Positions 1 through 8,144 of a stretch of DNA of 36,242 nucleotides are shown here, one piece after another. Numbering within the stretch: position 1 is the first letter of the stretch; each line of letters begins with the position of its first letter. The translations under genes were made by a program, and so were the position numbers. The stretch spans positions 1-36,242 of the forward strand of contig JAJFJA010000077.1 in assembly GCA_021774445.1 (NCBI GenBank). Reading direction: 5' to 3'. This stretch comes from Alphaproteobacteria bacterium (GTDB lineage Bacteria > Pseudomonadota > Alphaproteobacteria > UBA6615). Under the pieces are notes generated by a model that ran no database searches, had not been told where the DNA came from, and was given only the letters and a program-made list of their open reading frames with translations.

Positions 1-78
1 GACCGCACGATCGGTATTCACCCAACGGCGGCCGAGGAATTCGTAACAATGCGCGAGCCGGTGGCGGACGCGTCTTAG
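1..78 (+). CDS. gor: Glutathione-disulfide reductase, C-terminal end (partial)
   Basis: The window opens inside a reading frame that gives 25 residues before a TAG stop at 76-78. The peptide contains GIHPTAAEEFVTMR, the C-terminal signature of glutathione reductase, where the His-Pro and following Glu belong to the active-site base of the partner subunit. The enzyme reduces glutathione disulfide with NADPH in the cytoplasm. The rest of the gene lies upstream of the window. The motif is highly specific, so the family call is firm although very little of the gene is visible. Confidence 0.85.
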   Translation, partial: DRTIGIHPTAAEEFVTMREPVADAS

Positions 79-125
79 CGGCCAAACAAGGCATTTTTGG
101 CGATTCTCCTGGTGTTTCATGGTGG

Positions 126-154
126 TTGCGCGTAAATCAGCGCTTCCGCAAAAT
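126..154 (+). promoter_or_regulatory. Possible sigma-70 promoter of the DAHP synthase gene
   Basis: A TTGCGC box at 126-131 and a CAAAAT box at 149-154 are separated by 17 bases, 30 bases upstream of the start codon. Each box keeps about four of six consensus bases, so the call is weak. A good ribosome-binding site, GGGAGG at 173-178, sits five bases before the ATG. Confidence 0.3.
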
Positions 155-183
155 AGCGGTATCTCGAGCGATGGGAGGCTCGC

Positions 184-1566
184 ATGGCCACGAACTGGCA
201 ACCAAATAGCTGGCGCGGGCGGGATGTTCGGCAAGTGCCGAGCTACCCGGACGCGGCGCATCTTGCGCAAGTAGAGCAAACCCTCAGCGGATATCCGCCG
301 TTGGTGTTCGCCGGCGAAGCGCGGAAGCTGCGGACGCAGCTGGCAGACGTGGCGGCCGGCAAGGCGTTTTTGCTGCAGGGCGGCGACTGTGCCGAGAGTT
401 TCGCGGAATTTCACCCGGATAATATTCGCGATACTTTCAAAGTTCTGCTGCAAATGGCGGTGGTGCTGACCTTCGGGGCGGCCTGCCCGGTGGTCAAGGT
501 GGGCCGTCTGGCGGGTCAGTTCGCGAAACCGCGCTCGGCCGATACCGAAACGGTCGACGGGGTCGAGCTGCCGAGCTATCGCGGCGACATTATCAATGAC
601 ATGGCGTTCGAGACTAATGGCCGGGCGCCGGACCCGGACCGCTTGGTGCGTGCCTACAACCAATCGGCGGCGACGCTGAATCTGCTGCGGGCGTTTGCGC
701 AAGGCGGGTTCGCGGATCTGCATAAGGTGCATCGCTGGAATCTCGATTTCGTGCGATCGAGCCCGCAGGGCGCGCGCTATGAAGCGCTGGCGGCGCGGAT
801 CGAAGAAACCTTGTGTTTCATGGAGGCGTGCGGCATTACGGCGGAGAGCGTGCCGAAGATCCGCGAGACCGACTTCTACACCAGCCATGAAGCCCTGCTG
901 CTGCCCTATGAACAAGCACTGACGCGGCAGGATAGCCTCACGGGCCGGTGGTATGACGTGTCGGCCCATCTGTTGTGGATCGGCGACCGGACCCGACAGC
1001 CGGATGGGGCCCATGTGGAGTTCATGCGCGGGGTGGAAAACCCGATTGCCATGAAAGCGGGCCCGAGCCTCGATCCCGAAGAACTGCTGCGGCTGATCGA
1101 CATCCTCAACCCGAGTAACGAGGCCGGGCGGCTGACCCTGATTTGCCGCATGGGTGCGGACAACGTGGCAGCGAAGCTGCCGCGACTGGTGCGGGCGGTG
1201 GCGCGCGAAGGCCGCAATGTGGTGTGGTCCTGCGATCCCATGCATGGCAACACCGTAAAGGCGTCGAGCGGTTACAAGACGCGGGCCTTCGATAGGATTC
1301 TCGAAGAGGTGCGCGGCTTTTTTGCGGTGCATCGCGCCGAGGGTACCCATGCCGGCGGCGTGCATTTCGAGATGACCGGACAGGATGTTACCGAATGCAT
1401 CGGCGGCGCCCAGGCGATCACCGAGGAAGGACTTTCGGACCGCTATCACACGCATTGCGATCCGCGACTCAATGCCAGCCAGTCGATAGAACTGGCGTTT
1501 GAGATCGCCGAGAATTTGCGGCGCCAGCGGGATCAGGACAATGCCCGCGTGGCGGCGGCATCCTAA
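184..1566 (+). CDS. 3-deoxy-7-phosphoheptulonate synthase, class II (plant type)
   Basis: The 460-aa product matches class II DAHP synthase over its whole length. This enzyme condenses phosphoenolpyruvate with erythrose 4-phosphate to open the shikimate pathway to aromatic amino acids. Visible family motifs are the N-terminal GGDCAESF, whose Cys is a metal ligand, then the R-x-GQFAKPRS stretch, the KAGPSLDP stretch, WSCDPMHGN in the middle, and GGVHFEMTG near the C terminus. The length is typical of the bacterial class II enzyme and the family is unrelated in sequence to E. coli AroF/G/H. The ATG has a GGGAGG site five bases upstream. The next gene starts 29 bases after the stop, so co-transcription with it is likely. 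Confidence 0.95.
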   Translation: MATNWQPNSWRGRDVRQVPSYPDAAHLAQVEQTLSGYPPLVFAGEARKLRTQLADVAAGKAFLLQGGDCAESFAEFHPDNIRDTFKVLLQMAVVLTFGAACPVVKVGRLAGQFAKPRSADTETVDGVELPSYRGDIINDMAFETNGRAPDPDRLVRAYNQSAATLNLLRAFAQGGFADLHKVHRWNLDFVRSSPQGARYEALAARIEETLCFMEACGITAESVPKIRETDFYTSHEALLLPYEQALTRQDSLTGRWYDVSAHLLWIGDRTRQPDGAHVEFMRGVENPIAMKAGPSLDPEELLRLIDILNPSNEAGRLTLICRMGADNVAAKLPRLVRAVAREGRNVVWSCDPMHGNTVKASSGYKTRAFDRILEEVRGFFAVHRAEGTHAGGVHFEMTGQDVTECIGGAQAITEEGLSDRYHTHCDPRLNASQSIELAFEIAENLRRQRDQDNARVAAAS

Positions 1567-1595
1567 GGAAACAGCGCTTAGCGCCGAGGCATCCG

Positions 1596-2744
1596 ATGAC
1601 AGAGGGTGAGGCAAGGCCGCGCCGGTTGGAGCCCGAGGCCGACGCGGTCGCCGGACTTACGGATCATTATTTTGTCCGGACCAAGGAAGTGGTCGGCCGG
1701 TTCGGCGACTACGACGTCACCTATGCGGTGTTCATGCGCCGGCCGGTGGTCTCGGCGCCGCGGCTGGCCATGGATTGGCTGGAGCAGGTTGCCGCGGAAC
1801 GAGGCGCAAAGATCGAGATCGAACTGACCCACGACGAAGGCCGATGGGTCGGTGCCGGCGAGCCGCTGATGTATATCACCGGCTCGTTTTTTCATCTGGT
1901 GGACCTCGAGACGCTTTATCTGCAGAAGCTCGGCGCGGCTTGTGTCGCCGCCTACAACGCGTCGGCGATGTGCATAGATTTGCCCGAGGTTGCTTTCTTG
2001 GCGTTCGATGCGCGGCATTGTACCGGCGAGGATATGGCCGAGCTTATGGCTTATGCGGCCGGAGTCGGGTCGCGGCGGGCAGTGCGCAAGGTGGGGGCGG
2101 TGGGTTTCGTCGGCAACGCCACCGACGCCACGGCGCATTATTTCGGCCAATCCAACGGCAAGGGCACGATGCCGCATGCGCTGATCGGTTATGCCGGATC
2201 GACGGTGCGGGCGGCGGAGATGTATCACGAGACATTTCCCGACGAACCGATGACCGTCTTGGTGGACTATTTTGGCCAGGAAGTCAGCGATACCTTAGCC
2301 GTATGCGAACGGTTCTCCGAGTTGGCCGAGCGGGGCGATTTGATGATTCGGATCGACACGCCCGGCGGCCGCTATACTGAAGACCTGGACATGTCGGGCT
2401 CCTATGCGGTGCTGGAGCGCAACGTGCCGGAGGCCGTGCGCGGCTACCGTACCGAGGCGGAGCTGCGCCACCTGATCGGCGGGGGTGTCTCCGCGGCGGC
2501 GATCTGGCATCTGCGCGAACGGCTGAACAAGGCCAATTTCGAACAGGTGAGAATTGCCGCCTCTTCCGGCTTCGGGCCGGCGAAATGCAAGGTCATGGCG
2601 GCGGCACAGGCGCCGATCGACGTGATCGGCACCGGCTCCTACTTGCCGACCAATTGGCATGAGACCTACGCCACGGCCGACATCGTCGCCTATGACGGTC
2701 AGCCGCGGGTCAAGGCAGGGCGCGAGTTCTTGCTGCGCAAATAG
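1596..2744 (+). CDS. pncB: Nicotinate phosphoribosyltransferase-like protein
   Basis: The 382-aa product resembles the nicotinate/nicotinamide phosphoribosyltransferase family, which makes nicotinate mononucleotide from nicotinate and PRPP (Preiss-Handler NAD salvage). It has the family's order of elements: an N-terminal region starting LTDHYF, a central GTMPHALIG motif equivalent to the GTMAHS motif of PncB, an IRIDT strand equivalent to the RxDSGD phosphate-binding region, and a C-terminal IGTGSYL loop. The protein is on the short side for PncB, so it may belong to a shorter subfamily; the exact substrate is inferred. It follows the DAHP synthase gene by 29 bases and ends three bases from the convergent transporter gene. 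NAD synthetase, which acts later in the same route, is encoded 2 kb away. Confidence 0.82.
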   Translation: MTEGEARPRRLEPEADAVAGLTDHYFVRTKEVVGRFGDYDVTYAVFMRRPVVSAPRLAMDWLEQVAAERGAKIEIELTHDEGRWVGAGEPLMYITGSFFHLVDLETLYLQKLGAACVAAYNASAMCIDLPEVAFLAFDARHCTGEDMAELMAYAAGVGSRRAVRKVGAVGFVGNATDATAHYFGQSNGKGTMPHALIGYAGSTVRAAEMYHETFPDEPMTVLVDYFGQEVSDTLAVCERFSELAERGDLMIRIDTPGGRYTEDLDMSGSYAVLERNVPEAVRGYRTEAELRHLIGGGVSAAAIWHLRERLNKANFEQVRIAASSGFGPAKCKVMAAAQAPIDVIGTGSYLPTNWHETYATADIVAYDGQPRVKAGREFLLRK

Positions 2745-2747
2745 CCG

Positions 2748-3962
2748 TCATGCCGCCGGCTGGGCCGCCGCGGTGGGGCGGCTTAGGGTGGTCTCATTGC
2801 CGGGTGCCGGCAGGTTCGGGATCAGGATCGACAGAATTAGGCTAATCGCCGCCATGGCCGCGCCGGCGAGGAACACGGCCGCCGGGTTGGTCAGCCAGAT
2901 AAGACCGAAAGCTGCCGGGATAACCACGGCTGCGATGTGGTTGATGGTGAAGGAAACGCCGGTCGACGGGGCGACGTCGGCCGGGTCGGCGATTTTCTGG
3001 AAATAGGTTTTGATGGCGATTGCCAGGGCAAAGAACAGGTGGTCGATAATGAAGAGCCCGGCCGCCGCGGTGGCGTTGCTGACGAAAGCATAAGCGGTGA
3101 AAACGGCGATCAGCCCGATATATTCGAAGATTAGCGCCGGCCGTTCGCCGATGCGGCCGATGACCCGGCCGACATAGGGGGCCAGGAAGATATTGATGAA
3201 GTGGTTCACCATGAACAGCAGGGTAATGGTGCCGACGTCGTAATCGAAGCGTTCGACCAGCATGAAAACGGCGAAAACAACGAAGATCTGGCGGCGGGCG
3301 CCGCTCATGAACGTCAGGGCGTAGAACAGCCAATAGCGGCGGCGCAGGATTAGGGACCGACGTTGTTCGACCTTGGCGGTGAAACGGGGAAAAGCGGCCC
3401 AGGCATAGATGCCGATGGCCACGGTAATCATGCCGACCAAGGCATAGGTCCAAGCATAATCCAGCCCGATTAGGTCGAAGGCCAGCCAGACCAAAGCGAA
3501 GGCGAACAGCGAGGCGAGACTGCCGGCGGAGAGCAGGCTGCCGAGAAGGGCCGCGGTGTGCCGCTTGTCGATCCACTGCAGGGTCAGGCTCTGGGACGCG
3601 GCCTCGTAGTAGTGGAAGCCCAGGGACATCACCACGGTGGTCGCCAGCAAGCCGACATAGGTCGGGAAAAAGCCGGCCGCCGCGGTGCCGAGGCCGAGCA
3701 GGATGAGGGACATCAGCAGGACGGTCTGCTCGCGCCAGATCAGCAGGGTGAAGACAAAGGCAAAGGAGAGAAAGCCAGGGATCTCGCGGACGCTCTGCAA
3801 CATGCCGATGTCGGCGCCGTCGAAGGCGGCGCGGTCGACGGCGAAATTGTTGATCAGTACCATCCAGGAGGACATGGACAGCGGCATGGCGATGACGAGC
3901 AGCAGCAGGAGCATTTCCGGGCTGCCGCGGCGGAACATGGCGATGTTGGGGAGGAATTTCAT
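2748..3962 (-). CDS. MFS family transporter, substrate unknown
   Basis: The 404-aa product is hydrophobic throughout, with about twelve membrane-spanning stretches split by a basic cytoplasmic loop near residues 195-215 (the KVEQRR region), the layout of a major facilitator superfamily carrier. It lies in the inner membrane. The substrate cannot be read from sequence. The gene is divergent from an AraC-type regulator with only 51 bases between the start codons, which suggests that the regulator controls it. It lies between two NAD salvage genes, so a pyridine such as nicotinate is one possible cargo, but drug efflux is equally compatible because AraC/MFS pairs such as NimR/NimT work in efflux. 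An AGGG ribosome-binding site precedes the ATG. Confidence 0.85.
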   Translation of the reverse strand: MKFLPNIAMFRRGSPEMLLLLLVIAMPLSMSSWMVLINNFAVDRAAFDGADIGMLQSVREIPGFLSFAFVFTLLIWREQTVLLMSLILLGLGTAAAGFFPTYVGLLATTVVMSLGFHYYEAASQSLTLQWIDKRHTAALLGSLLSAGSLASLFAFALVWLAFDLIGLDYAWTYALVGMITVAIGIYAWAAFPRFTAKVEQRRSLILRRRYWLFYALTFMSGARRQIFVVFAVFMLVERFDYDVGTITLLFMVNHFINIFLAPYVGRVIGRIGERPALIFEYIGLIAVFTAYAFVSNATAAAGLFIIDHLFFALAIAIKTYFQKIADPADVAPSTGVSFTINHIAAVVIPAAFGLIWLTNPAAVFLAGAAMAAISLILSILIPNLPAPGNETTLSRPTAAAQPAA

Positions 3963-3963
3963 A

Positions 3964-3989
3964 AACCCTGGATAGCACTGGTCAGGGTT
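3964..3989. promoter_or_regulatory. Inverted repeat between divergent MFS and AraC genes, possible operator
   Basis: Seven-base arms AACCCTG (3964-3970) and CAGGGTT (3983-3989) form a perfect dyad around a 12-base centre. They lie in the 51-base gap between the transporter and regulator start codons. A second, weaker dyad, GATAG at 3971-3975 and CTATC at 3996-4000, overlaps it. A divergent AraC-type regulator often binds such a shared site, but function here is inferred from position only. Confidence 0.4.
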
Positions 3990-4013
3990 GGCGATCTATC
4001 GATATTATGCCAG

Positions 4014-4778
4014 ATGATGTCGCAAATCAGACATAACGGCCGCCCCGGCCGACCGATGCGCGGTTTGGCGGCCGATCATCCGCCCGGCTACCACATCGGC
4101 TGGCACAGCCATGGCGAGGCGCAACTGATTTTCGCCGCTTCGGGGCTGATGCGGGTGACCGTCGAGCCAGGACATTGGGTGGTGCCGCCGCGCCGCGCGG
4201 TGTGGGTCCCGGCCGGTATTGCGCATGCGATTACCTGCATCGACGCGGTGGCGATGCGGACGATCTACGTGGAACCGGAGGCGGCACCGTGGCTGCCGCA
4301 CTCTTGCGGCGTGTTGCCGCCGTCGCCCTTGCTGGGGGAGTTGGTGATGGCGGCAATGGATCTGGAAAGCGGCTATCCGGAGAACGGACCGGCGGCGCGA
4401 CTGGTGGCGGTGCTGTTGGACCAACTCGATGTGGTGCCGGCCATGGAGCTGCATTTGCCGATCCCGCGCGAACGGCGCTTGCGGCGTATCGTCGAAGCCT
4501 TGGTCGATGATCCGACGGATGATCGGGGTCTGGCCGCCTGGGCGCGGGAGGTCGGCGCCAGCGAGCGCACTCTTGCCCGGTTGTTCATGGCGAAGACCGG
4601 GATGGGATTCCGCGCCTGGCGACAGCAACTGCGGCTGCACGAAGCGTTGGCGCGGCTGGCGGCGGGGGAGGCGGTGACGAGCGTGGCACTGGCGGTCGGT
4701 TACGACAGCCCCTCGGCCTTCATCGCCATGTTCCGGCGGGTGATGGGTGTGCCGCCGCGGCGCTATGCCCATGATTGA
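4014..4778 (+). CDS. AraC-family transcriptional regulator with N-terminal cupin
   Basis: The 254-aa product has an N-terminal cupin sensor, with the metal-site pattern HSHGE and a PAGIAHAI strand in the first 75 residues, and a C-terminal double helix-turn-helix of the AraC type ending GVPPRRY. The architecture matches short cupin-AraC regulators such as NimR. Two adjacent in-frame ATGs at 4014 and 4017 are possible starts, and a later ATG at 4056 would still keep the whole cupin. The open frame runs further upstream, but that part is antisense to the transporter and is not expected to be coding. The gene is divergent from the MFS transporter and probably regulates it. The ligand is unknown. 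Confidence 0.88.
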   Translation: MMSQIRHNGRPGRPMRGLAADHPPGYHIGWHSHGEAQLIFAASGLMRVTVEPGHWVVPPRRAVWVPAGIAHAITCIDAVAMRTIYVEPEAAPWLPHSCGVLPPSPLLGELVMAAMDLESGYPENGPAARLVAVLLDQLDVVPAMELHLPIPRERRLRRIVEALVDDPTDDRGLAAWAREVGASERTLARLFMAKTGMGFRAWRQQLRLHEALARLAAGEAVTSVALAVGYDSPSAFIAMFRRVMGVPPRRYAHD

Positions 4779-4863
4779 CAGCCCTCAGGGTGCTGCCTAA
4801 CTTCGCGCGGGTGCCGGCGTGCCGGCTGCCACCGTAGTTTTTCGAAAGGCCGCGACGGTTCCA

Positions 4864-6534
4864 ATGACCGACAGACTTGCGATCGCCATGGCGCAGCTCA
4901 ACCCGACGGTTGGGGATATCGCCGGCAATGTGGAGAAGTTGCTGGCGGCGCGGCGGCAGGCGCAAGTGGATGGGGCGGCGCTGGTGGTGGCGCCGGAACT
5001 GTTCGTCTCGGGGTACCCGCCGGAGGACCTGGTCCTCAAAGGCGCCTTTCTGGCGGCGGTGCGGCAGGGGGTAGACACCCTGGCCAAGGCGACGGCGGAT
5101 GGCGGCGCTGGGCTGGTGGTTGGAGCGCCGTGGCGGGATGATGCCAGCGCGCTGGCCTATAACGCGGTGTTGTTGCTGGATGGTGGCGAGATCGTCACGG
5201 CGCGCTACAAGTATGATCTGCCGAACTATGGGGTGTTCGACGAAAAGCGGGTGTTTGCCGCCGGACCCCCGCCCGGACCAGTCAATTTTCGCGGGGTGCG
5301 CCTGGGCCTGTGCATCTGCGAGGATATCTGGGAGCCGGATGTTTGCGAGACGCTGGAGGAAAGCGGCGCGGAGATCCTGGTGGTGCCGAACGGCAGTCCC
5401 TACGAACATGACAAACCGGATCAGCGTCTGAACCGCGTGGTGGCGCGGGTGACCGAGACCGGCCTGCCGCTGATGTATGTGAACCAGGTCGGCGGTCAGG
5501 ACGAGTTGGTGTTCGACGGCGCGTCCTTCGTGCTCAATCGTGACCGAGCCCTGGCGGCGCAAGCGCCGGCCTTCGAGGAAGCGACCATTGTGACGCAATG
5601 GCGGCGTGGTGCCGACGGCCAATGGGACTGCGACCGGATGGCGGTGGAGGCGGCGCCGGAAGGTCATGCCTCGATGTATCAGGCGATGACCCTGGGCTTG
5701 CGGGACTATGTGGGCAAGAACGGTTTTCCGGGTGTCGTGCTGGGGTTGTCGGGTGGGGTCGATTCGGCGTTGTCGGCGGTGGTGGCGGTGGATGCGCTGG
5801 GGCCCGAGCGGGTGCATTGCCTGATGATGCCGTCGCCGTTCACCAGCCGCGAGAGCCTGGAAGACGCCGCCGACTGTGCGCGGCTGCTGGGGGTGCGCCT
5901 TGACGATGTTTCCATCGGGCCGGCGATGGGGGTGTTCGACGACATGCTGCAGGGCGCCTTTGGAGAGCCGGCCAGTGGCGTGACCAAGGAGAACATTCAG
6001 TCCCGGATACGCGGGTTGACGTTGATGGCGGTGAGCAATGCCACCGGTGCGATGTTGCTGACGACCGGCAACAAGTCGGAGATGTCGGTCGGTTATGCGA
6101 CCATTTATGGCGATATGTGCGGCGGCTATTCGGTGTTGAAGGATATCTACAAGACCGATGTATTTGCCCTGTGTCATTGGCGGAACGCGCAGAGGGCACC
6201 GGGGGCGCTGGGGCCGGCCGGGACCGTGATGCCGGAACGGGTGATCACCAAACCGCCCTCGGCAGAGTTGCGGGAAGACCAGAAGGACGAGGATTCCCTG
6301 CCACCTTACGATGAGCTGGACCGGATCCTGCGGGGCCTGATCGAGGAGGACCTCGGGGTCGCCGAGCTGGCGGCGCGAGGGCATGACCCGGCGACCTTGA
6401 ACCGGATCTGGCGGCTGCTGGAAATGGCCGAATACAAGCGTCGGCAGGCGCCGCCGGGGGTCAAGATCTCGCACCGGGCGTTCGGGCGCGACCGGCGCTA
6501 CCCGATCACCAACGCCTTTCGCGGGGAGGGCTGA
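4864..6534 (+). CDS. nadE: Glutamine-dependent NAD+ synthetase
   Basis: The 556-aa product joins an N-terminal nitrilase-type glutaminase domain to a C-terminal ATP-dependent synthetase domain, the standard two-domain NadE. The glutaminase triad is visible as Glu in APELFVSG, Lys in the KYDLPNYG segment and Cys in GLCICED. The synthetase domain begins with the PP-loop motif LSGGVDSALSA. It amidates nicotinate adenine dinucleotide to NAD+ using glutamine and ATP in the cytoplasm. The ATG at 4864 is preferred because the protein from there begins with the family's MAQLNPTVGD strand; an in-frame GTG at 4819 would add 15 unrelated residues. It completes the pathway started by the upstream nicotinate phosphoribosyltransferase-like gene. 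Confidence 0.95.
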   Translation: MTDRLAIAMAQLNPTVGDIAGNVEKLLAARRQAQVDGAALVVAPELFVSGYPPEDLVLKGAFLAAVRQGVDTLAKATADGGAGLVVGAPWRDDASALAYNAVLLLDGGEIVTARYKYDLPNYGVFDEKRVFAAGPPPGPVNFRGVRLGLCICEDIWEPDVCETLEESGAEILVVPNGSPYEHDKPDQRLNRVVARVTETGLPLMYVNQVGGQDELVFDGASFVLNRDRALAAQAPAFEEATIVTQWRRGADGQWDCDRMAVEAAPEGHASMYQAMTLGLRDYVGKNGFPGVVLGLSGGVDSALSAVVAVDALGPERVHCLMMPSPFTSRESLEDAADCARLLGVRLDDVSIGPAMGVFDDMLQGAFGEPASGVTKENIQSRIRGLTLMAVSNATGAMLLTTGNKSEMSVGYATIYGDMCGGYSVLKDIYKTDVFALCHWRNAQRAPGALGPAGTVMPERVITKPPSAELREDQKDEDSLPPYDELDRILRGLIEEDLGVAELAARGHDPATLNRIWRLLEMAEYKRRQAPPGVKISHRAFGRDRRYPITNAFRGEG

Positions 6535-6570
6535 ACGGGCGGCGCTCACCGGCCTCAGTAGGCAGCGCGC

Positions 6571-6598
6571 TTGACAGCGGGTGCCGATGCCCTAAAAG
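6571..6598 (+). promoter_or_regulatory. Probable sigma-70 promoter for cysS-cimA-trmJ
   Basis: A perfect TTGACA at 6571-6576 is followed after 16 bases by TAAAAG at 6593-6598. Transcription would start near 6606 and give a leader of about 145 bases before cysS. The leader has no gene that I can support and I see no known riboswitch in it. Confidence 0.5.
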
Positions 6599-6749
6599 TG
6601 ACCCTCCGGTTTTCCGCACGCAAAGGCGGCCTTGATGTTTCGACGATCCCAAAGGTGTTGCAGCACGCGAATTATCTGCGCCTGACCGCCGATTTTGGTG
6701 GCCGGGCCAGCCCTATTCGCCTGCACGCAACACGATCTGGGACAGAACA

Positions 6750-8144
6750 ATGCCGCTACATCTCCACAATACCTTAAGCCGCCAAAAAGAGCTGTTCGAG
6801 CCGCTCGACCCGGAACAGGTCGGGATGTATGTCTGCGGCCCGACGGTCTATGACCGCATTCATATCGGCAATGCGCGGCCGTTCGTCATATTCGACGTGC
6901 TCTACCGGTTGCTGAAGCGGCGTTACCGCAGGGTTACCTATGTCCGCAACATCACCGACGTGGACGACAAGATCAACGAGCGGGCGGCGGAACTCGGGGT
7001 GCCGATCCGGGAGTTGACGGAGCGGACCGTGGACCAGTTCCACGACGATGTGGCGGCGATCGGGGTGTTGCCGCCGGACCACGAGCCGCGGGCGACCGAT
7101 CATATCGAGGCGATGATCGCGATGATCGGCCGCCTGATCGAAAAACACCATGCCTATGTGGCAGAGGGGCATGTGGTGTTCAGTGTGCAGTCGATGGCCG
7201 ACTATGGCCGGCTGTCCCGGCGGAATCGCGAGGAGTTGATCGCCGGGGCGCGGGTGGACGTGGCGCCCTATAAGAAAGATCCGGCCGACTTCGTGCTGTG
7301 GAAACCAAGCGCGGCGGAGTTGCCCGGTTGGGACAGTCCATGGGGTCGTGGCCGCCCGGGCTGGCATATCGAATGCTCTGCCATGAGCCAGGCCTTTCTC
7401 GGCGACCAATTCGATATCCATGGCGGCGGGGTGGATCTGGTTTTTCCCCATCACGAAAATGAGCTGGCGCAAAGCTGCGGGGCAAACCCCGGCAGCCGGT
7501 TCGCGCGCTACTGGGTGCATAACGGCTATCTCATGGCCGAAGGGGAGAAGATGTCCAAATCTCTGGGCAACTTCTACACCGTGCATGAGTTGCTCGAAGA
7601 CTATCCGGGCGAGGCGCTGCGGCTCAGCCTGCTGATGACCCATTACCGGCAGCCGATGGATTTCACCAAGGCCGGTCTCGCCGAGGCGAAACGGGTGCTC
7701 GATCGCCTCTATACGGCCTTGCGCGCCTGCCAGGATGTGGCGCCGGTGCGGGCGGAAATAGAGGACGGGGTCGCCGCGGCGCTGGAGGACGACCTCAATA
7801 CCCCCCTGGCCGTGCGCCAGGTGATGGCCGACGTACAGACGCTCAACAAATCAGTCGCCGAAGGCGACGCCGAGGCGGTGGCGCGGGATAAGGGGCGACT
7901 GCTGGCGGGGGCGGCGATCTTGGGACTTGGCATGGACGATGCCGAGGGCTGGTTCAAGCGCCAGGATGGAGCCGGTCCCGGTGGCTTGGACGCGGTGCAG
8001 ATCGAGGCGCTGATCGATGCTCGCACGGCGGCCCGGCAGGCGCGCGATTTTAGCGAGGCCGACCGCATTCGAGATGAGCTTTTGAGCCAGGGCGTGCAGC
8101 TCGAGGATCGCGCTTCCGGGACGATCTGGCGGCGGGCAAGCTGA
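6750..8144 (+). CDS. cysS: Cysteine--tRNA ligase
   Basis: The 464-aa product is a complete class I cysteinyl-tRNA synthetase, which charges tRNA-Cys with cysteine using ATP. The HIGH-type motif appears as HIGN at residues 38-41 and the KMSKS loop at residues 267-271. The zinc-site residues of the family are visible as Cys29 in YVCGPTVYD, Cys in HIECSAMS and His in FPHHENE. The C-terminal helical anticodon-binding region is present and the length is normal. A GGGACAG site lies just upstream of the ATG. The TGA stop overlaps the next start by one base, so translation of cimA is probably coupled. Confidence 0.97.
   Translation: MPLHLHNTLSRQKELFEPLDPEQVGMYVCGPTVYDRIHIGNARPFVIFDVLYRLLKRRYRRVTYVRNITDVDDKINERAAELGVPIRELTERTVDQFHDDVAAIGVLPPDHEPRATDHIEAMIAMIGRLIEKHHAYVAEGHVVFSVQSMADYGRLSRRNREELIAGARVDVAPYKKDPADFVLWKPSAAELPGWDSPWGRGRPGWHIECSAMSQAFLGDQFDIHGGGVDLVFPHHENELAQSCGANPGSRFARYWVHNGYLMAEGEKMSKSLGNFYTVHELLEDYPGEALRLSLLMTHYRQPMDFTKAGLAEAKRVLDRLYTALRACQDVAPVRAEIEDGVAAALEDDLNTPLAVRQVMADVQTLNKSVAEGDAEAVARDKGRLLAGAAILGLGMDDAEGWFKRQDGAGPGGLDAVQIEALIDARTAARQARDFSEADRIRDELLSQGVQLEDRASGTIWRRAS

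Noticed and set aside
3558..4013. Long N-terminal extension of the AraC-type regulator
   Set aside because: It is antisense to the MFS gene, is low in complexity and charged, and the real cupin begins after the ATGs at 4014-4017.
6571..6777. 68-codon plus-strand frame upstream of cysS
   Set aside because: Its start codon is the -35 box of the predicted cysS promoter, it overlaps the cysS start, and no protein family is visible.
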